Of a stretch of DNA of 64,000 nt, positions 36,338-47,306 are shown piece by piece. The notes beneath the pieces are model-generated. The model worked only from the letters and a program-made list of their open reading frames with translations, had not been told where the DNA came from and did no database searches. This DNA comes from Roridomyces roridus (taxonomy: Eukaryota > Basidiomycota > Agaricomycetes > Agaricales > Mycenaceae): the NCBI GenBank assembly GCA_029378245.1, contig JARKIF010000133.1, positions 27,137 to 91,136 of the forward strand, given 5' to 3'. Every line of letters starts with the position of its first letter. Position 1 is the stretch's first letter. The position numbers were made by a program, and so were the translations under genes.

Positions 36338-37337
36338 CTAGTGTATCCATATTTCAACTGGCATTCCTCCTCTTCCTGTCCGACGTCCGATGAGCTTGAG
36401 TTTTATTCCAATCGTCTCCAGCATCTGCCACAGCTCCCGTTCTCCCTCGTCCCGCTCTTTGTATCCCACCATCACTTGCTTCCACTTCAAGCCTTGTATT
36501 GTTTTCACCAGCGCCGGGAACGACGCCGTGTTGTAGCTCACGTCTGCCATGACCAGCACGTCAAAGACGCGTCCAACGACCGTGTCGGGCAGTTTTTCAT
36601 TCCAATTCAGCACCGCAGCCTCGACGTGCGACGCGTTTGCTGCAATATTGCGCTCCAATAGTGGCATCGCCGATTCTGCGTCCTCAGCATTGAAAGCATC
36701 CATAATTATAGTCCCACTCACCAACGTCTGTCGCGAGAATTCGGTCCTCAGGTCGCAAGGCACCCCAAACCAGGCTCACCATACCTGTCCCGGTTCCTAG
36801 CTCCAAAACTTCAAGCGGCTCCTTCGACGTCGGCACGTTCTCCACCAGCCACGCACTCAGTCCTATCCCGCTGTCCCAGATTTTCTTGTCGAGGTCAAAC
36901 GAAGTCTGCTCCGTTATCCGCACCCTCTTGTCTTCACCAAACATGTACACCCGCTCGATCTGGTCAGACTTGGCTGTTCCCGCCCCACGGCCCACCACGA
37001 TTGGCATCGACATCACCCCGAATGGTGCTCCGTCCATGTCCTCCGGCAGTCTTATACGCTCGTTCCCCAGTACCAACCGCCAAACGCTCCCCTGCCTCGC
37101 CGACCGTGGCAGTGGCACCGGAATCTCCTTGTACGCGCTCGACTGCCCTCGCCACGTCGTCAGTTTCGTCCCCTTGGTCGCCTCCCCCGTCGTCACCGAA
37201 ACCCACAAGTAGAAAATGTCCTGCTCCCCCTCGAACAGCTCCGTCCTCAGGTCGTTGGCAATCTGCGGCGTGATCAGAACCGTGCCAGTTGAAGCAGTCA
37301 GCGGAGGCGGCCGAAGGAAGGAGATGTAGAAGAACAT
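36338..37337 (-). CDS. Methyltransf_16/METTL21-type methyltransferase (right copy)
   Basis: Copy of the gene at 19903-20902. The SAM-binding motif ELGTGTG, the intron and the C-terminal PVEIWIH are unchanged. Both copies look functional. Confidence 0.85.
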
Positions 37338-37424
37338 GAAACCAATCAATCCATTTGCTGCATCTGTAAGCTACTCGAACACCGAGCGCCCAAAGAAAAA
37401 CAGCAAAGAGAAGGAAGGGAGTCC

Positions 37425-37613
37425 CGTGACGACGCAAGCCAGTAGTGCAGCAGCAAGGTCATCGCGTCCGAGTGGTGCAAGCAGAGCACAAGGACAAGGG
37501 CGGCAAAAATTAGATAACAAGTTATATGGAGTCGGTGACTCCATAATAGTTGTTAAACTATTAAGAACAGATACTACACTTGATCTAAGCCAAAAGGCCA
37601 GAGTGGTAAGGAT
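37425..37613 (-). ncRNA. U2 spliceosomal snRNA (right copy)
   Basis: Copy of 19627-19815 with an unchanged RNA region: branch-point recognition GTAGTA, Sm site TAATTTTTG and 3' hairpins are all present. Its upstream region differs in two ways. The TATA box reads CATAAAAG (G at 37640 on the plus strand), and the copied promoter ends about 75 bp upstream of the RNA start at the arm edge, so any distal element is lost. It may be poorly transcribed. Confidence 0.9.
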
Positions 37614-37717
37614 TCCAGACGGAGGACGCTTGCTTTTATGCTGCGCGGAGTTGGTCCGTGCGCAAGTAATCGAAGGAGCACGTGAAACAGTCCGACGCCG
37701 AAAGCAGTCATTCCTCA

Positions 37718-39226
37718 TTATTTTACATCGACTGGACTAGGATCTGCTATTACAGTCCTCAACCAACTCCAGAATCTAGGGCCATAGACATAATATACAG
37801 CTCCGAACGCTGTCCCTCCCATGTGAGCAATGTGGTCGAAGAACCTGGTAGTGAATCAGTATGTTGTCTCTCTAAACCCCCTTGCACTTACTTCCAGCCC
37901 CGGGAGATACCAACGATATCGAGAAGCACCAAGCTGCCCACCGCCCACTGGATAGGCACGGAATAATCTGGAGGGTAGAATAGAGCGATCTCGGCATTGG
38001 GGAAGCCCAGCGCCGTCAGAGTCATCAGCGCATACAGAGCACCTGTCCCTCCAGTTCGCGATGTGAGTCGGAGCTTTGGCTGCCCGGATGGGAACCAGGA
38101 ACGGAAAAAGGCGCGTGTGCCTGAGATGGGTGCAGGTGTGCGTATTGCCGAGGCCCACGTATCGGGTTTTGGTTGAGGGAGATTGGAGGGCAGGGATAGA
38201 CGAGCGATGAGGCGTGGATACAATACTTTCAGGTGCGTAATATGTGAAACCAAAGCAGCGAAGAGGCCCGCTGAGATGAAAAATGCAAGGAAATGATATC
38301 GGGAAGTGGCTTCTAGTTGACCTTCTGGTAGTCGATCTTGTCGCTGGAGGAGATGAAACGACGCAGAAGAGCCTTTGCAATGTTTAGAGTAACTCGGTAA
38401 GAGAGATAAAAGGAAATACCGAATCCATCCAGGAAGAACACGTTCAGCGCCAGGACGACAGCCATACGCGAACTAGAGAAAACAATCAGACCCTCGAACC
38501 CTTCGAACACAAACCTCATCTCACCCAAACATGCTGGTCAGCATGGTAATAGAACGTCCACATAATGGATCGTGCACGAAATTGCGCAACATGTATGGGT
38601 AGAACCGCCTAGATTTCCACGCGAGATATACGCCGACATTCAGCAGGCAAATCTTCCAGCATAGGCGTTTGCCCTCGGTCACATTCAGGTATGATTGAGC
38701 GACGTTCGCCCAAATGTACATGATGCGGTTTCGCGTGGCCATGCCCAGACCTGACGTCCAAACACCCACGTTTTTGAGGCCCTCTCGTAGTTCCTGCGAA
38801 GCATAACTAACGCGTCAAAAGACGAGTCGAGTGCACGGACCTGTGCTAGGGCAAGGTCCGCCGCATTTTTCATGTCAAGGGACGTGATCGTGTGTGGCCA
38901 CGTCCGGGGAGCGCGTCCGCGCGTCAGTTTTTCCAGCCACTCGTCGGTTTCAATGTTGGTCCAAGCGGCGGCATATGCAAACACGGCACATGATCCAAAG
39001 AGTGCAAACTAGAGCGTAGATTGGCTGCAAGAGGTTGGCCGACAGGTTTTGAACTTACGAGCACTTGATTCCGGACAGAAGGACGGCCGATCGTTTGAGC
39101 CAGAGTCCGTTCTGTCTGAAGGACCGCAGATGGGGCGACCAGAGGAGTCGCTGTGAAGAGACGAGGCGAATAAATAAAGGAACGGCTGCGGGGAAGAGAA
39201 GATCGTCGAAGAGCAGACCAGAGCAT
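37718..39226 (-). CDS. Rhomboid-family protein 2, probable pseudoprotease
   Basis: Paralogue of the gene at 15356. It has a presequence-like start MLWSALRRSSLPRSRSFIYS, then YPYMLRNFVHDPLCGRSITM (compare NFVHHPLSGRS), RMAVVLALNVFFLDGFG, SRYHFLAFFISAGLFAALVS, TGGTGALYALMTLTALGFPN, VPIQWAVGSLVLLDIVGISR and FFDHIAHMGGTAFGAVYYVY, ending PSPVDVK. At the position of the catalytic Ser (GASGA in paralogue 1) it has Thr (GGTGA, codon ACA). The TM2 His of HLLFN is also missing, while the second catalytic His (HIAHMGG) is kept. It is therefore probably inactive as a Ser protease. Its start is 37 bp from that of the divergent methyltransferase gene. Confidence 0.82.
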
Positions 39227-39263
39227 TTGGTTTACGCCAGCTTGCCGAATCAAAGCGGCAGTG

Positions 39264-40302
39264 ATGGACTCTTCCTCTCCCATACCACAACCAGGACTAA
39301 TCCGCTTGCCTCCAGGCTCGGAGCGGGTTCACGACGCAGAGGAAGAACTTTTTGTCCTTTACTCCAAATCTACCCCGTCGTCTGACAAACTCCGTGGCCT
39401 GGGCTATCTCGACTCGCACTCGGACACACTAACTCTGACTTTCGAGCTCAAGGACACGCCCCTCCTGAGCTCTGTACCGACTAAATCAAAACGGAAGCCG
39501 CAAGACAAGACCGTCGAAATCGAGTTGGTGCAAGACAAAACTGCCCTGAGATCTCGAACGGGCGATACTGGGTCCGTAGTGTGGAAGGCTAGGTGCGTAT
39601 TCCGATTCTACCTTCATAGTGTCGTCTAATGGGACTCCTGAAGCATCGATTTTGCGCAGCTCGTGCTCGAGCAATATCACCGCAAGTCGCCAGATGCGCT
39701 ATTTGACTTTGAAAGACTGGCAGATGCTCATATACTGGAGCTCGGGTTCGCGACTTTGTCTCAACTTGTCGGCATCTTATGCGCCATTCAGATCGGGCAC
39801 CGGCCTCCTCAGCATTGCACTCTCGCCCTTGGTGCGGCAATACACAGCTACCGACATGGCCGAACTTGTCCCGCTCATTCGCAAAAACCTATGCCTCAAT
39901 TTCCCTGGATGGCCGCACGCTGATGCAAAGCATGGCGCCTCCCCTCGTGTCTCGAACGTATTTTTGCAGGAATTGAACTGGGAAACGCTCCATTCAATAC
40001 CCCCTGCTCGCCGAACACATATTTTCCCTTCGCTCTCTCCAGCAGTCGACTTGGTACTCCTAGTTGACTGCATATATCACCCGTCGCTTTTGTCTCCACT
40101 TCTTACCGCCATAGACCATGTTTCAACGGCCAGCTCCATCGTTTTGGTGATGATGGAGTTGCGCGCCGAAGATGTTACACGTGAATTCCTGGAGGGCTGG
40201 TTGGCGCTGGGGAACGGAGATTGGGAGATTTGGCACGTTGCGGATGGTCAATTGGGCCAGGAGCGGCCGTACGTAATGTGGGTTGGATGGAAGACTTCGT
40301 GA
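39264..40302 (+). CDS. VCPKMT/METTL21D-like protein-lysine methyltransferase
   Basis: Methyltransf_16 family. Start MDSSSPIPQPGLIRLPPGSE. Introns at about 39593-39643 and 39738-39786 join KA to SIDFAQLVLEQYHRKSPDAL and ADAHILELG to SGTGLLSIALSPLV (SAM-binding motif I). YTATDMAELVPLIRKNLCLN follows. The post-motif segment LVLLVDCIYHPSLLSPLLTA is a variant of the family (D/E)XX(Y/F) motif. The end is ERPYVMWVGWKTS. It belongs to the same superfamily as the two arm methyltransferases but is clearly diverged. A chaperone or VCP-like substrate is only suggested by family resemblance. Confidence 0.82.
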
Positions 40303-40387
40303 ATACAATTCCAATTCCATTTTTGGTCTTGAACATTCTCAATTCAAACATGGCGTATAAGAACCAGCAGGCAAGCCCCGTTCAACC

Positions 40388-41065
40388 ATGGCCCGCCAAA
40401 AGATCGCTGCACCCAAGACCACAGGCAGTAAGTTGCCTGTCCCTTTCCCACTCACACAGGATTGAACGAAAGAGCAGACTCCCTTGCGGGGAAACAAATC
40501 GCTAGAAAGACAGCTCATGCTCGAGTAGTACCTACTGGTACGCTTCTCGTTTCTCTCCAATCCAGCGTGAGCTCATACTTCCCAATCAGCGCACAAGACG
40601 ACATCCAAAAAACAAATCGCCCGCAAGACAGTCGTCCCTCCAGTATACCATCAGTACCCGCACATGGTTAAGAAAACCCATCGCTTCAGACCCGGCACGG
40701 TCGCCCTCCGCGAGATTCGTCGCTACCAGCGCTCGACGGAGACGTTGCTTCGCAAACTCCCTTTCCAGCGTCTCGTCCGGGAAATATCTCAGGATATCAA
40801 GGTTTGTTTACTCGTTTCCGCGTTTTCGCTGCATGAGGTGAATACTGGATAGGTTGGGCTTCGTTTTCAGTCTTCTGCACTCCAGGCATTGCAAGAGGCA
40901 GCAGAGTGTTATTTGATTCGGCTGTTTGAGGTGCATTTTCAACATCCGAACGTCGTCTATCTTGCTGAACTCTGGTAGGACACCCAAGCGTGCGCCGTGC
41001 ACGCCAAACGGGTCACTATCATGGCGCGCGACATGGCCCTGGCAAGAAGACTGCGAGGCGATTGA
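40388..41065 (+). CDS. Divergent histone H3 variant with duplicated tail exon
   Basis: The histone-fold part is clearly H3: [44 protein letters not shown], then [26 protein letters not shown] and [20 protein letters not shown], ending ARRLRGD. Loop 1 has the same length as canonical H3, which argues against it being CENP-A. The tail differs strongly. The first exon is [13 protein letters not shown]. Two following exons each encode KQIARKT (about 40480-40549 and 40602-40850) and look like a tandem exon duplication. Introns at about 40428-40479 and 40550-40601 have GT-AG ends. If both tail exons are spliced in, the tail is about twice normal length; if one is skipped it is near normal. Confidence 0.8.
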
Positions 41066-41377
41066 TAAAGACTTCGACCGGGCTGAATATCTAGGATGAG
41101 ACGTGTATAGAAAAAGAAGGAGAACATCAGAGGGATTCAGAATGGTGCATTTTGGTGAGGTGTATGGAACGAGGCTCATGGGAAGGGACCGAGCGAGATG
41201 ATGTTTCTTTTGGTGTGTGCGGGTCTATCTAGTCACTAAGCTTGCACCTCGCCTGGCATAGTTCGCAATTTTCTAGTTGGCAGCAAATATGATTATTACT
41301 TGAATATACATCTGCTATGCTACAGTGTCCTTGCATTAGTGTCCCTTCCATTTCGCCCAGTGTCATAAATCGTCAGT

Positions 41378-43048
41378 TCATAGGTTGCTGAGAACAGCCA
41401 ACACCGCAGCAGCTGCGAGGATGGTGCCAGGCATCCGCATCGGGGCGGCGTCGGACGTAGTACTGCCCTTGCGCCCACTGCTCCCTGCGGTCGCAGCAGC
41501 GGCCACAGACCCAATCGTCGCACTTGGAACTTCGAGATTGACATCACCGTTCATCGCCAGAGACGTGGCAGATAACTGCGCAAAGCCGACGGAAGGAGGA
41601 TTGAATCGGAAGACAGAGTACACGTTTTTCTGCAAAACAAATGAGCGAATGATAGATCGGTAAGAACGATAGCACTCACGAGGAAAGTGTCTCCGACAAT
41701 CCATGACGGCGCAGAGCCCCCGGTGGTCAATTCAAAGAAGGAGCCAACACACGTTGACTGGCTGACTTGCTGCAGCTGGAAGTCTGCCGAGCTGATGGCC
41801 CAGCTGCGTCCTCCAAAGGACATGGTGACGACAACATCCGTGTTGCAGGCTATATCAAGGGGTCAGTGCAACGGTTCCAAGATTGAATATGTTGAACGCA
41901 CGATACAAATAGTAGCCTTCGAAATTGCCCGTCCCCGCCCGAGAGTTGGGGATCTGGGCGTACACAGCAGCGATTTGGTCGGGCGGGCCACCGACCAAAG
42001 TAGTACCAGTGTCGATGGCGGCATACGAGTCTGAACCAGATGGCACCGTTACGGAGTTGCCTTGAACGGTGATGGCTAAGAAATCGTTGAGCGTCTGTCC
42101 GTGAAGATGAACATACAAAAAGCTGACCACTGATGGCCAAAATCCAATACGATGGAGTCGAAGTGGGCATATTAGTAAATTCGATATCCCCAGTGTACAG
42201 CGACGTGTTGGTGAATCCCATCGAGAAAGACCCGCCGACCTCCTGATCCTGAGTCTTGGACTGGTTCAGAAAACGCGTCATCTGGAAGGCCATCACAGGA
42301 GAGTCCCAGGAACCTCCTTGCGCCAGCGTCTGCCATAACGGGGTAGCGCCTGACGAGGCAATGGACTGCCACGCGAGACCGAGAAGACCAGACACAGGAG
42401 CAGTAAGCAGTCCGCTGGAGACAGCGTTACAGACGGCGAAACCTTGGTTAGCCACACTGAAGCCAGCCATTTGAACGGTCTCGGTCGCCAGAGCCCCCAA
42501 TGCCTCTCCGCTGCCGTAGGTGATTTCAAACGGAGTGCTCTTGTTGCTGAAACTTGACGAGGCAGAAGGGTTGAACGTCGCTACGCCATCGCAGCCGAAA
42601 CTGCAGTCGTCACCAGCGAGCCAGAGGTCACTGGAACCAGTGTCCAAGATGACGTCGAAAGCTACCGGGGGTGACCCGATCGCAATAGAACCGTAGTAGC
42701 TCGAGTCTGACAATGGCTATGAGACGGTTGTAGAGCCCAGGGGAGTAGCACACACCGGCTTGTTGATTGGTAAGGCTGAAGTGAAGAGAGAGGGTAAAGA
42801 GCCGGTCAAGGGAGAATGGAAATGACATACAGGTTTGTCCCAGTACTTCTCCGTCGAGAACTTCCCCCATACTTGGCCGTGAGGCCTTCGCGCTGCTTCT
42901 TTGCCCAAAGGCCGGCGTCGTCTATTGAGCGGGAACTGACTCTGCGCTGCAGTTGCATGGAAACGCCATTTGATTGCTGGGGTGTCGGCGTGGAGAAAAC
43001 ATGGGGAAGGAGGAGAGTAAGAAGTGCAAAGGGCAGAGGTGAAAGCAT
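41378..43048 (-). CDS. Secreted or GPI-anchored pepsin-like aspartic protease
   Basis: A1-family endopeptidase. The signal peptide MLSPLPFALLTLLLPHVFST is followed by a propeptide (LQRRVSSRSIDDAGLWAKKQ). The first active-site Asp is in AFDVILDTGSSDLWLAGDDC after YYGSIAIGSPP. The flap region is TPFEITYGSGEALG. The second active-site Asp is in AAIDTGTTLVGGPPDQIAAV (ORF segment near 41990-42030). The C terminus ends in a Ser/Gly-rich spacer followed by hydrophobic PGTILAAAAVLAVLSNL, which fits a GPI-attachment signal. Introns lie around 41825-41900, 42075-42130 and 42710-42830. Both catalytic motifs are intact. It is likely an extracellular or cell-wall protease (yapsin-like in topology). Confidence 0.88.
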
Positions 43049-43777
43049 GAAAAGATTAGAGAAAGACGAGTTGTCACAGACAAAACTCTTATAAGGAGAA
43101 AGGCAAGATGTGGAGCGTGCTCGATCAAATGATAAAACCGTAACCGAAGAGAGACCCTCTTGGCATCCTCTCCCAGTTCCATTTCTCAGTGCGCTACATT
43201 CTGCTACATTAATTTGCCACCAATGCTCGCCTCCTCGGTCCCTTTGAATCAACACGTCCAACGACGAGCAACCCGGATTCAGTCTGCTGTTCCGAACCAT
43301 CGCGTCTGCCAAGCCATCCGCAGCATACCATCTTCAAGGCACGGCGGCCTACTCTAGAGCCAAGCCGTCCAAGCAAGAAGTCTGTTCGATAAATCAACAG
43401 TCAACGGTGGTCCGTCTTCGCTCAGGCACACTGTGTGCAAACGCTGCAAGTTTTGGCCTCGAACTGCGGCGGTTACTGCTCCACAACCTATGACCCGTTA
43501 ATTTCAGAGAACACAGCCCACACTCCACGAGTCCCTAAGACCCTTGGCTCGGGCTTGCGAGTTCTCGGCGCTCGCTTGCACTGCCGGGTGTTTGTGATTA
43601 CGGTCTCCGTCGGGCACTCGGCGGCGGTTTACTTTACACGCTATTCAGATTACCAGACGTAGTACCGCTTGTTGGAAAGTCTGCATAAGTCATAGAACTC
43701 TGGAGAGCGCGTGGCCGAATCGACGCGTCGATGTGAACAAACAAATCCGCACGTGTTCTCAGGGCGGTGATGAGCAG
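43049..43777. promoter_or_regulatory. Divergent upstream region, protease and Dsc1/Tul1
   Basis: 729 bp between two divergent start codons with no supported gene. It must hold both promoters. I see no clear shared element. Confidence 0.4.
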
Positions 43778-46588
43778 ATGGACTCGAATACGGCCAGCAA
43801 TAATGAGCAGGCCGACGCCCCCACTGGCCCTCCAGAGCGCGCCCGCTTCTCTATCCCGCCCTTTCTGCTCATCAGTTTCATGCTCTTCCTCCTCACGAAC
43901 CATAATGGCGACGAATTCTTGGCCCGACACCAGTATCGGGACGCATTAGAATCCCTCCAGTACCAACTCTCCAACTATACGCTCTGGCTTACTGGCGGAG
44001 AGTCCAACTTTACCGTCGTGTGTTCTGCATTCTCGCTCCCTGAACGTGAAATTCACGTTCCACCTAGCCCGAACAAGATCCTTCAATACCTCCTCTAATT
44101 GAAGCATTCAGCCTCAACCCGACATCCTCTTCACATTCATTCTACTCGAATGCTGCCGGAAACTTCCACGGAGATACCACATTCTACAATATCACGCCTG
44201 CGTCACTCAACAATTCGGCACACGAGTGGTCGTCCTTTGCAAATACTTACATGGCCGACGCCAACATGACTCTCATTCTCGAACGAACTGGCTTGTGGAA
44301 CTTTTCGGCGTCGAACAAGATGGCCATCAGCCTCCTCGACAAGCGCTTGTCCCACCCAAATGCATCAGAGGACATCGTCTTGGTCCACGTTCGTGCGCAT
44401 ACACCCAGGAGAGCCTCGAATAATATTATCTAGGGAAAGATAGAATTGACAGACCAGAACACTGCTGAAGACCTGAAGCTTCAGTTTGTCGGTATCCATT
44501 TCGTTTCGAATGGAACCATGTACGCGCCGGTTTTACCTCTTGGGTGAGCGATTGCATTTTCCAGTGGTTTCCTTCATACAAGCCATCTTCAGGCAAAGCA
44601 TCGATATTCGCACCCTTCCGTCCATTGTCCCAGAGGCTTTGCGAAACCAGACGGCGCAGCTGGTCGAACCCGAGCTTTCATCTCAAATCGACAAGCTCAA
44701 GAAACTGATTGACGCGGGTGTCATCGAACAAGAGGCAGCGCTGGGTCCGTATAGTGAATTCGAGACACGTGGTGCCGTGTAACCAATCGTTTTAGATGAG
44801 ACCCTCAAGACAACTTGCCCGTTTGCGCTGTATGCGTCGCTGGACCCCGTCAATGTCCCCGAGGCGCTTCTCCGAGACCTGGAGGAGGAGACACAGCATC
44901 CAGAGGGCATATGGACCATCAGTCCCCCAACATTGTCTATCAGTGGCATGCTTATCAGCAAGGAATGCGGCATAATATACGAGTTCCACAAAGCGGAAGG
45001 CATTGGGTCCGTCTTTTGTCCTAATCAATGTCCCTGTATTCACAACTCCCTCAGGCTCCGTTCATTATTCCGCAAACTCACTACATGTACTCTTGTCTTG
45101 CGCTTTGATGGATGCGTCTGATACATCGTACAGATGCTGGGACGACCGCTGTGGCGTATCTTGCCATGCTCGTGTTATTGTCTCGCCAGATGCAACGTAG
45201 TCGAACCCCCTCTGGGATCACCCGCCTCTCCTTCTGGACGTTTCTCGTCCAGGCCGTTGTCGATGCCCTGTCCTTTGCGGGACACACCGTTTTTGCTCTA
45301 GTGGCTGATGGCAAGCCCTCGCTTTCGCTGATAGCTCCCGCCTTTTTGGCATGTGTTTTATTTGCCAATGAAGCGGTTCGTTTTCTGTGGATTTATTTTT
45401 ATGGTTCTGACTGTTTCACCAGCAATTCGCTACTTTGATCCAGCAATTTCAAGCGCCTGAAGATGCGCCGTCACGTCCACCGGCCCCTGCGCCGCCCAAT
45501 GACGGCCCTGATGTCCCGACAACAACCACTGTTTCGGAAACTCCAGGCGAATCCCCTGATGCAACACCACCTCCTGGTACTACGACTCCCATCCCACCTC
45601 AACCTTCCTTCTTGGCCTTTTTCATCCACCATGTTAGGACGGATCCTCAAATGAGAATGTGTATGTCGCCTTTTCTGTCCCTTGCCCAACTAATATGCAG
45701 CAGGGTTGATTTTATCTGTATTCCTTACATTGATGGTGCACACGATCTTGTCGGCGACTCTGTCCATAATGTTTGTGGTCGTTTCGTATTCCTTCCTCTG
45801 GTTGCCCCAGATCCATCGATCTGCGCGTCGTGGAAGGGGGAGCGGGTTGGCCATGGAGTACCTTGTGGGGACCACTGTGTGCCGCCTCTACGTTGCCTTG
45901 TGTAAGGTTACCCTAATTTTTGATCGTCTTGACTCATTCACCCGTCAGATTTCCTTCTCTGCCCAAAGAATGTTCTGGATGTTGAACCGCGAGGTGAGCT
46001 GCCCATGTTTAGTGGATCAACGATTGACACAATATCAGGATGGGCGCGGTACCTGAGCGCATTCGTTTGCGTCCAGATGGCCGTGGTTCTGCTTCAGGAC
46101 ACTGCTCTTGGTCCGACGTTCTTCCTTCCTCGGCGGGTATGCAATCTCTCAACATGTTGTCGTGTCATTGACCTTTCCTCGTCAGTATGCCGCCGTGAAG
46201 ATGTACGATTACCACCCCGTCATGCCTCTCCCCGCAAACGACCCTGAATCCCAAGACCAATCTCTGGGTGATTGCGCCATCTGTATGGACGCGATACACG
46301 TCGACCCGTCGCTGCATCGGCGGACGTCTCTTGATTACAAGAGCGAGACAAGTGCTGCAACCAGCAAGCAACGGAAGAGCAGGGCGCTTTTGAATGCGGT
46401 GCAGAGAAATGCAACTGGGAGGAAGAATTACAGTCTTGCACCTTGTCATCATCTCTTCGTGCGTTTGGCTTTCTTTGCGCCTGTGGATGCGACCGCTTAC
46501 TTGCCAGCAGCACACTGAATGTTTGGAAAGGTGGCTCGCAATAAAGAACATATGTCCTCAATGTCGCCGACCGTTACCCCCACTCTAG
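43778..46588 (+). CDS. Dsc1/Tul1-type transmembrane RING E3 ubiquitin ligase
   Basis: Golgi/endosomal membrane ubiquitin ligase of the Dsc complex. Start MDSNTASNNEQADAPTGPPE, then a signal-anchor (IPPFLLISFMLFLL). A long luminal domain with many N-glycosylation sites follows (FHGDTTFYNITPASLNNSAH, LILERTGLWNF, GIWTISPPTLSISGMLISKE). Several membrane segments come next (SLIAPAFLACVLFANEA, VFLTLMVHTILSATLSIMFV, ARYLSAFVCVQMAVVLLQDT), with a Pro/Thr-rich cytosolic loop between them. The C-terminal RING-H2 reads DCAICMDAIHVDP, LAPCHHLF, then after an intron HTECLERWLAIKNICPQCRR, ending PLPPL. More than ten introns. The stop is 29 bp from the left end of the transposon-like element. Confidence 0.9.
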
Positions 46589-46655
46589 CTTGCATTTGTA
46601 CCATACAACATCTGTATTAATATATTCGAAAATATGTTTTTACCTTTTGTAGCTA

Positions 46656-47223
46656 TTGATGCACCCCGGCCGGAGGGGTTGTTGATCCACCCCGCGGTTT
46701 CGATCGCCATTTCCTCTTGATCTGCCCCTGGTTTTCCCGTTTGCCTTGTTGATCCGCCTGCTATGAGATTATGAATGCCCTTGTCGGCTGGCACAGCACT
46801 TATTGATCTCCCTGTATCGAAAATCATATTTTTATATGGATCTTCCCCACATTTCAGACGGCTTGATGCAGCATCCAGCGGTCCCTGATCCGGCTCAGTG
46901 AAGGTTTGTGATCCAGCAACAGCGCCACAATTCGAGTTGTTGATCCGCCACACCTTCGACCACACCCTCGTATTGACCCACCCCACCTTTCGACGCACCG
47001 CCGGTATTGATATCCCTACGTGCTCATGCGCGCGTGTCATTGATCTGCCCTAGATTTCCGGGCCTTGGGACTCCTTGATCTACCTACACTTTCCTGGTGA
47101 GTTGGTTATTGAATTACCCCAATGCTCGGTGGAGCCGACCTATTGATCTGCCTACAGTTTACTATAGAATCAAGTTGTTGAAACACCCCACTTTTCGAGT
47201 GCCTGAAGCCCTTGATTCACCCT
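46656..47223. repeat. Left subterminal array, TTGATC(C/T)(A/G)CCC, period about 34 bp
   Basis: Motif starts at 46656, 46682, 46717, 46749, 46771 (weak), 46803, 46837, 46863, 46885, 46908, 46940, 46973, 47007, 47040, 47075, 47109, 47143, 47178 and 47212. From 46908 on, all intervals are 32-35 bp. The DNA between motifs is not conserved, so only the motif and its spacing are maintained. Confidence 0.9.
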
Positions 47224-47306
47224 CACATTTCAATGCGAATTGCGATCACCATGACTTATAATCGTCGACCTCCTCGTCAAGCCAAGGGTGCGCTCTTCCA
47301 CTCCCC

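Noticed and set aside
37688..37966. Frame QSDAESSHSSLFYIDW as a separate plus-strand gene
   Set aside because: It is antisense to the conserved rhomboid 2 C terminus. It is kept only as a prediction of the inversion model.
40388..41065. Calling the H3 variant centromeric CENP-A
   Set aside because: Loop 1 has canonical length, and FQSS and HAKRVTIM match ordinary H3 more than CENP-A.
43700..43740. GCGCGTGGCCGAATCG as a tRNA A-box
   Set aside because: No B-box or foldable cloverleaf follows.
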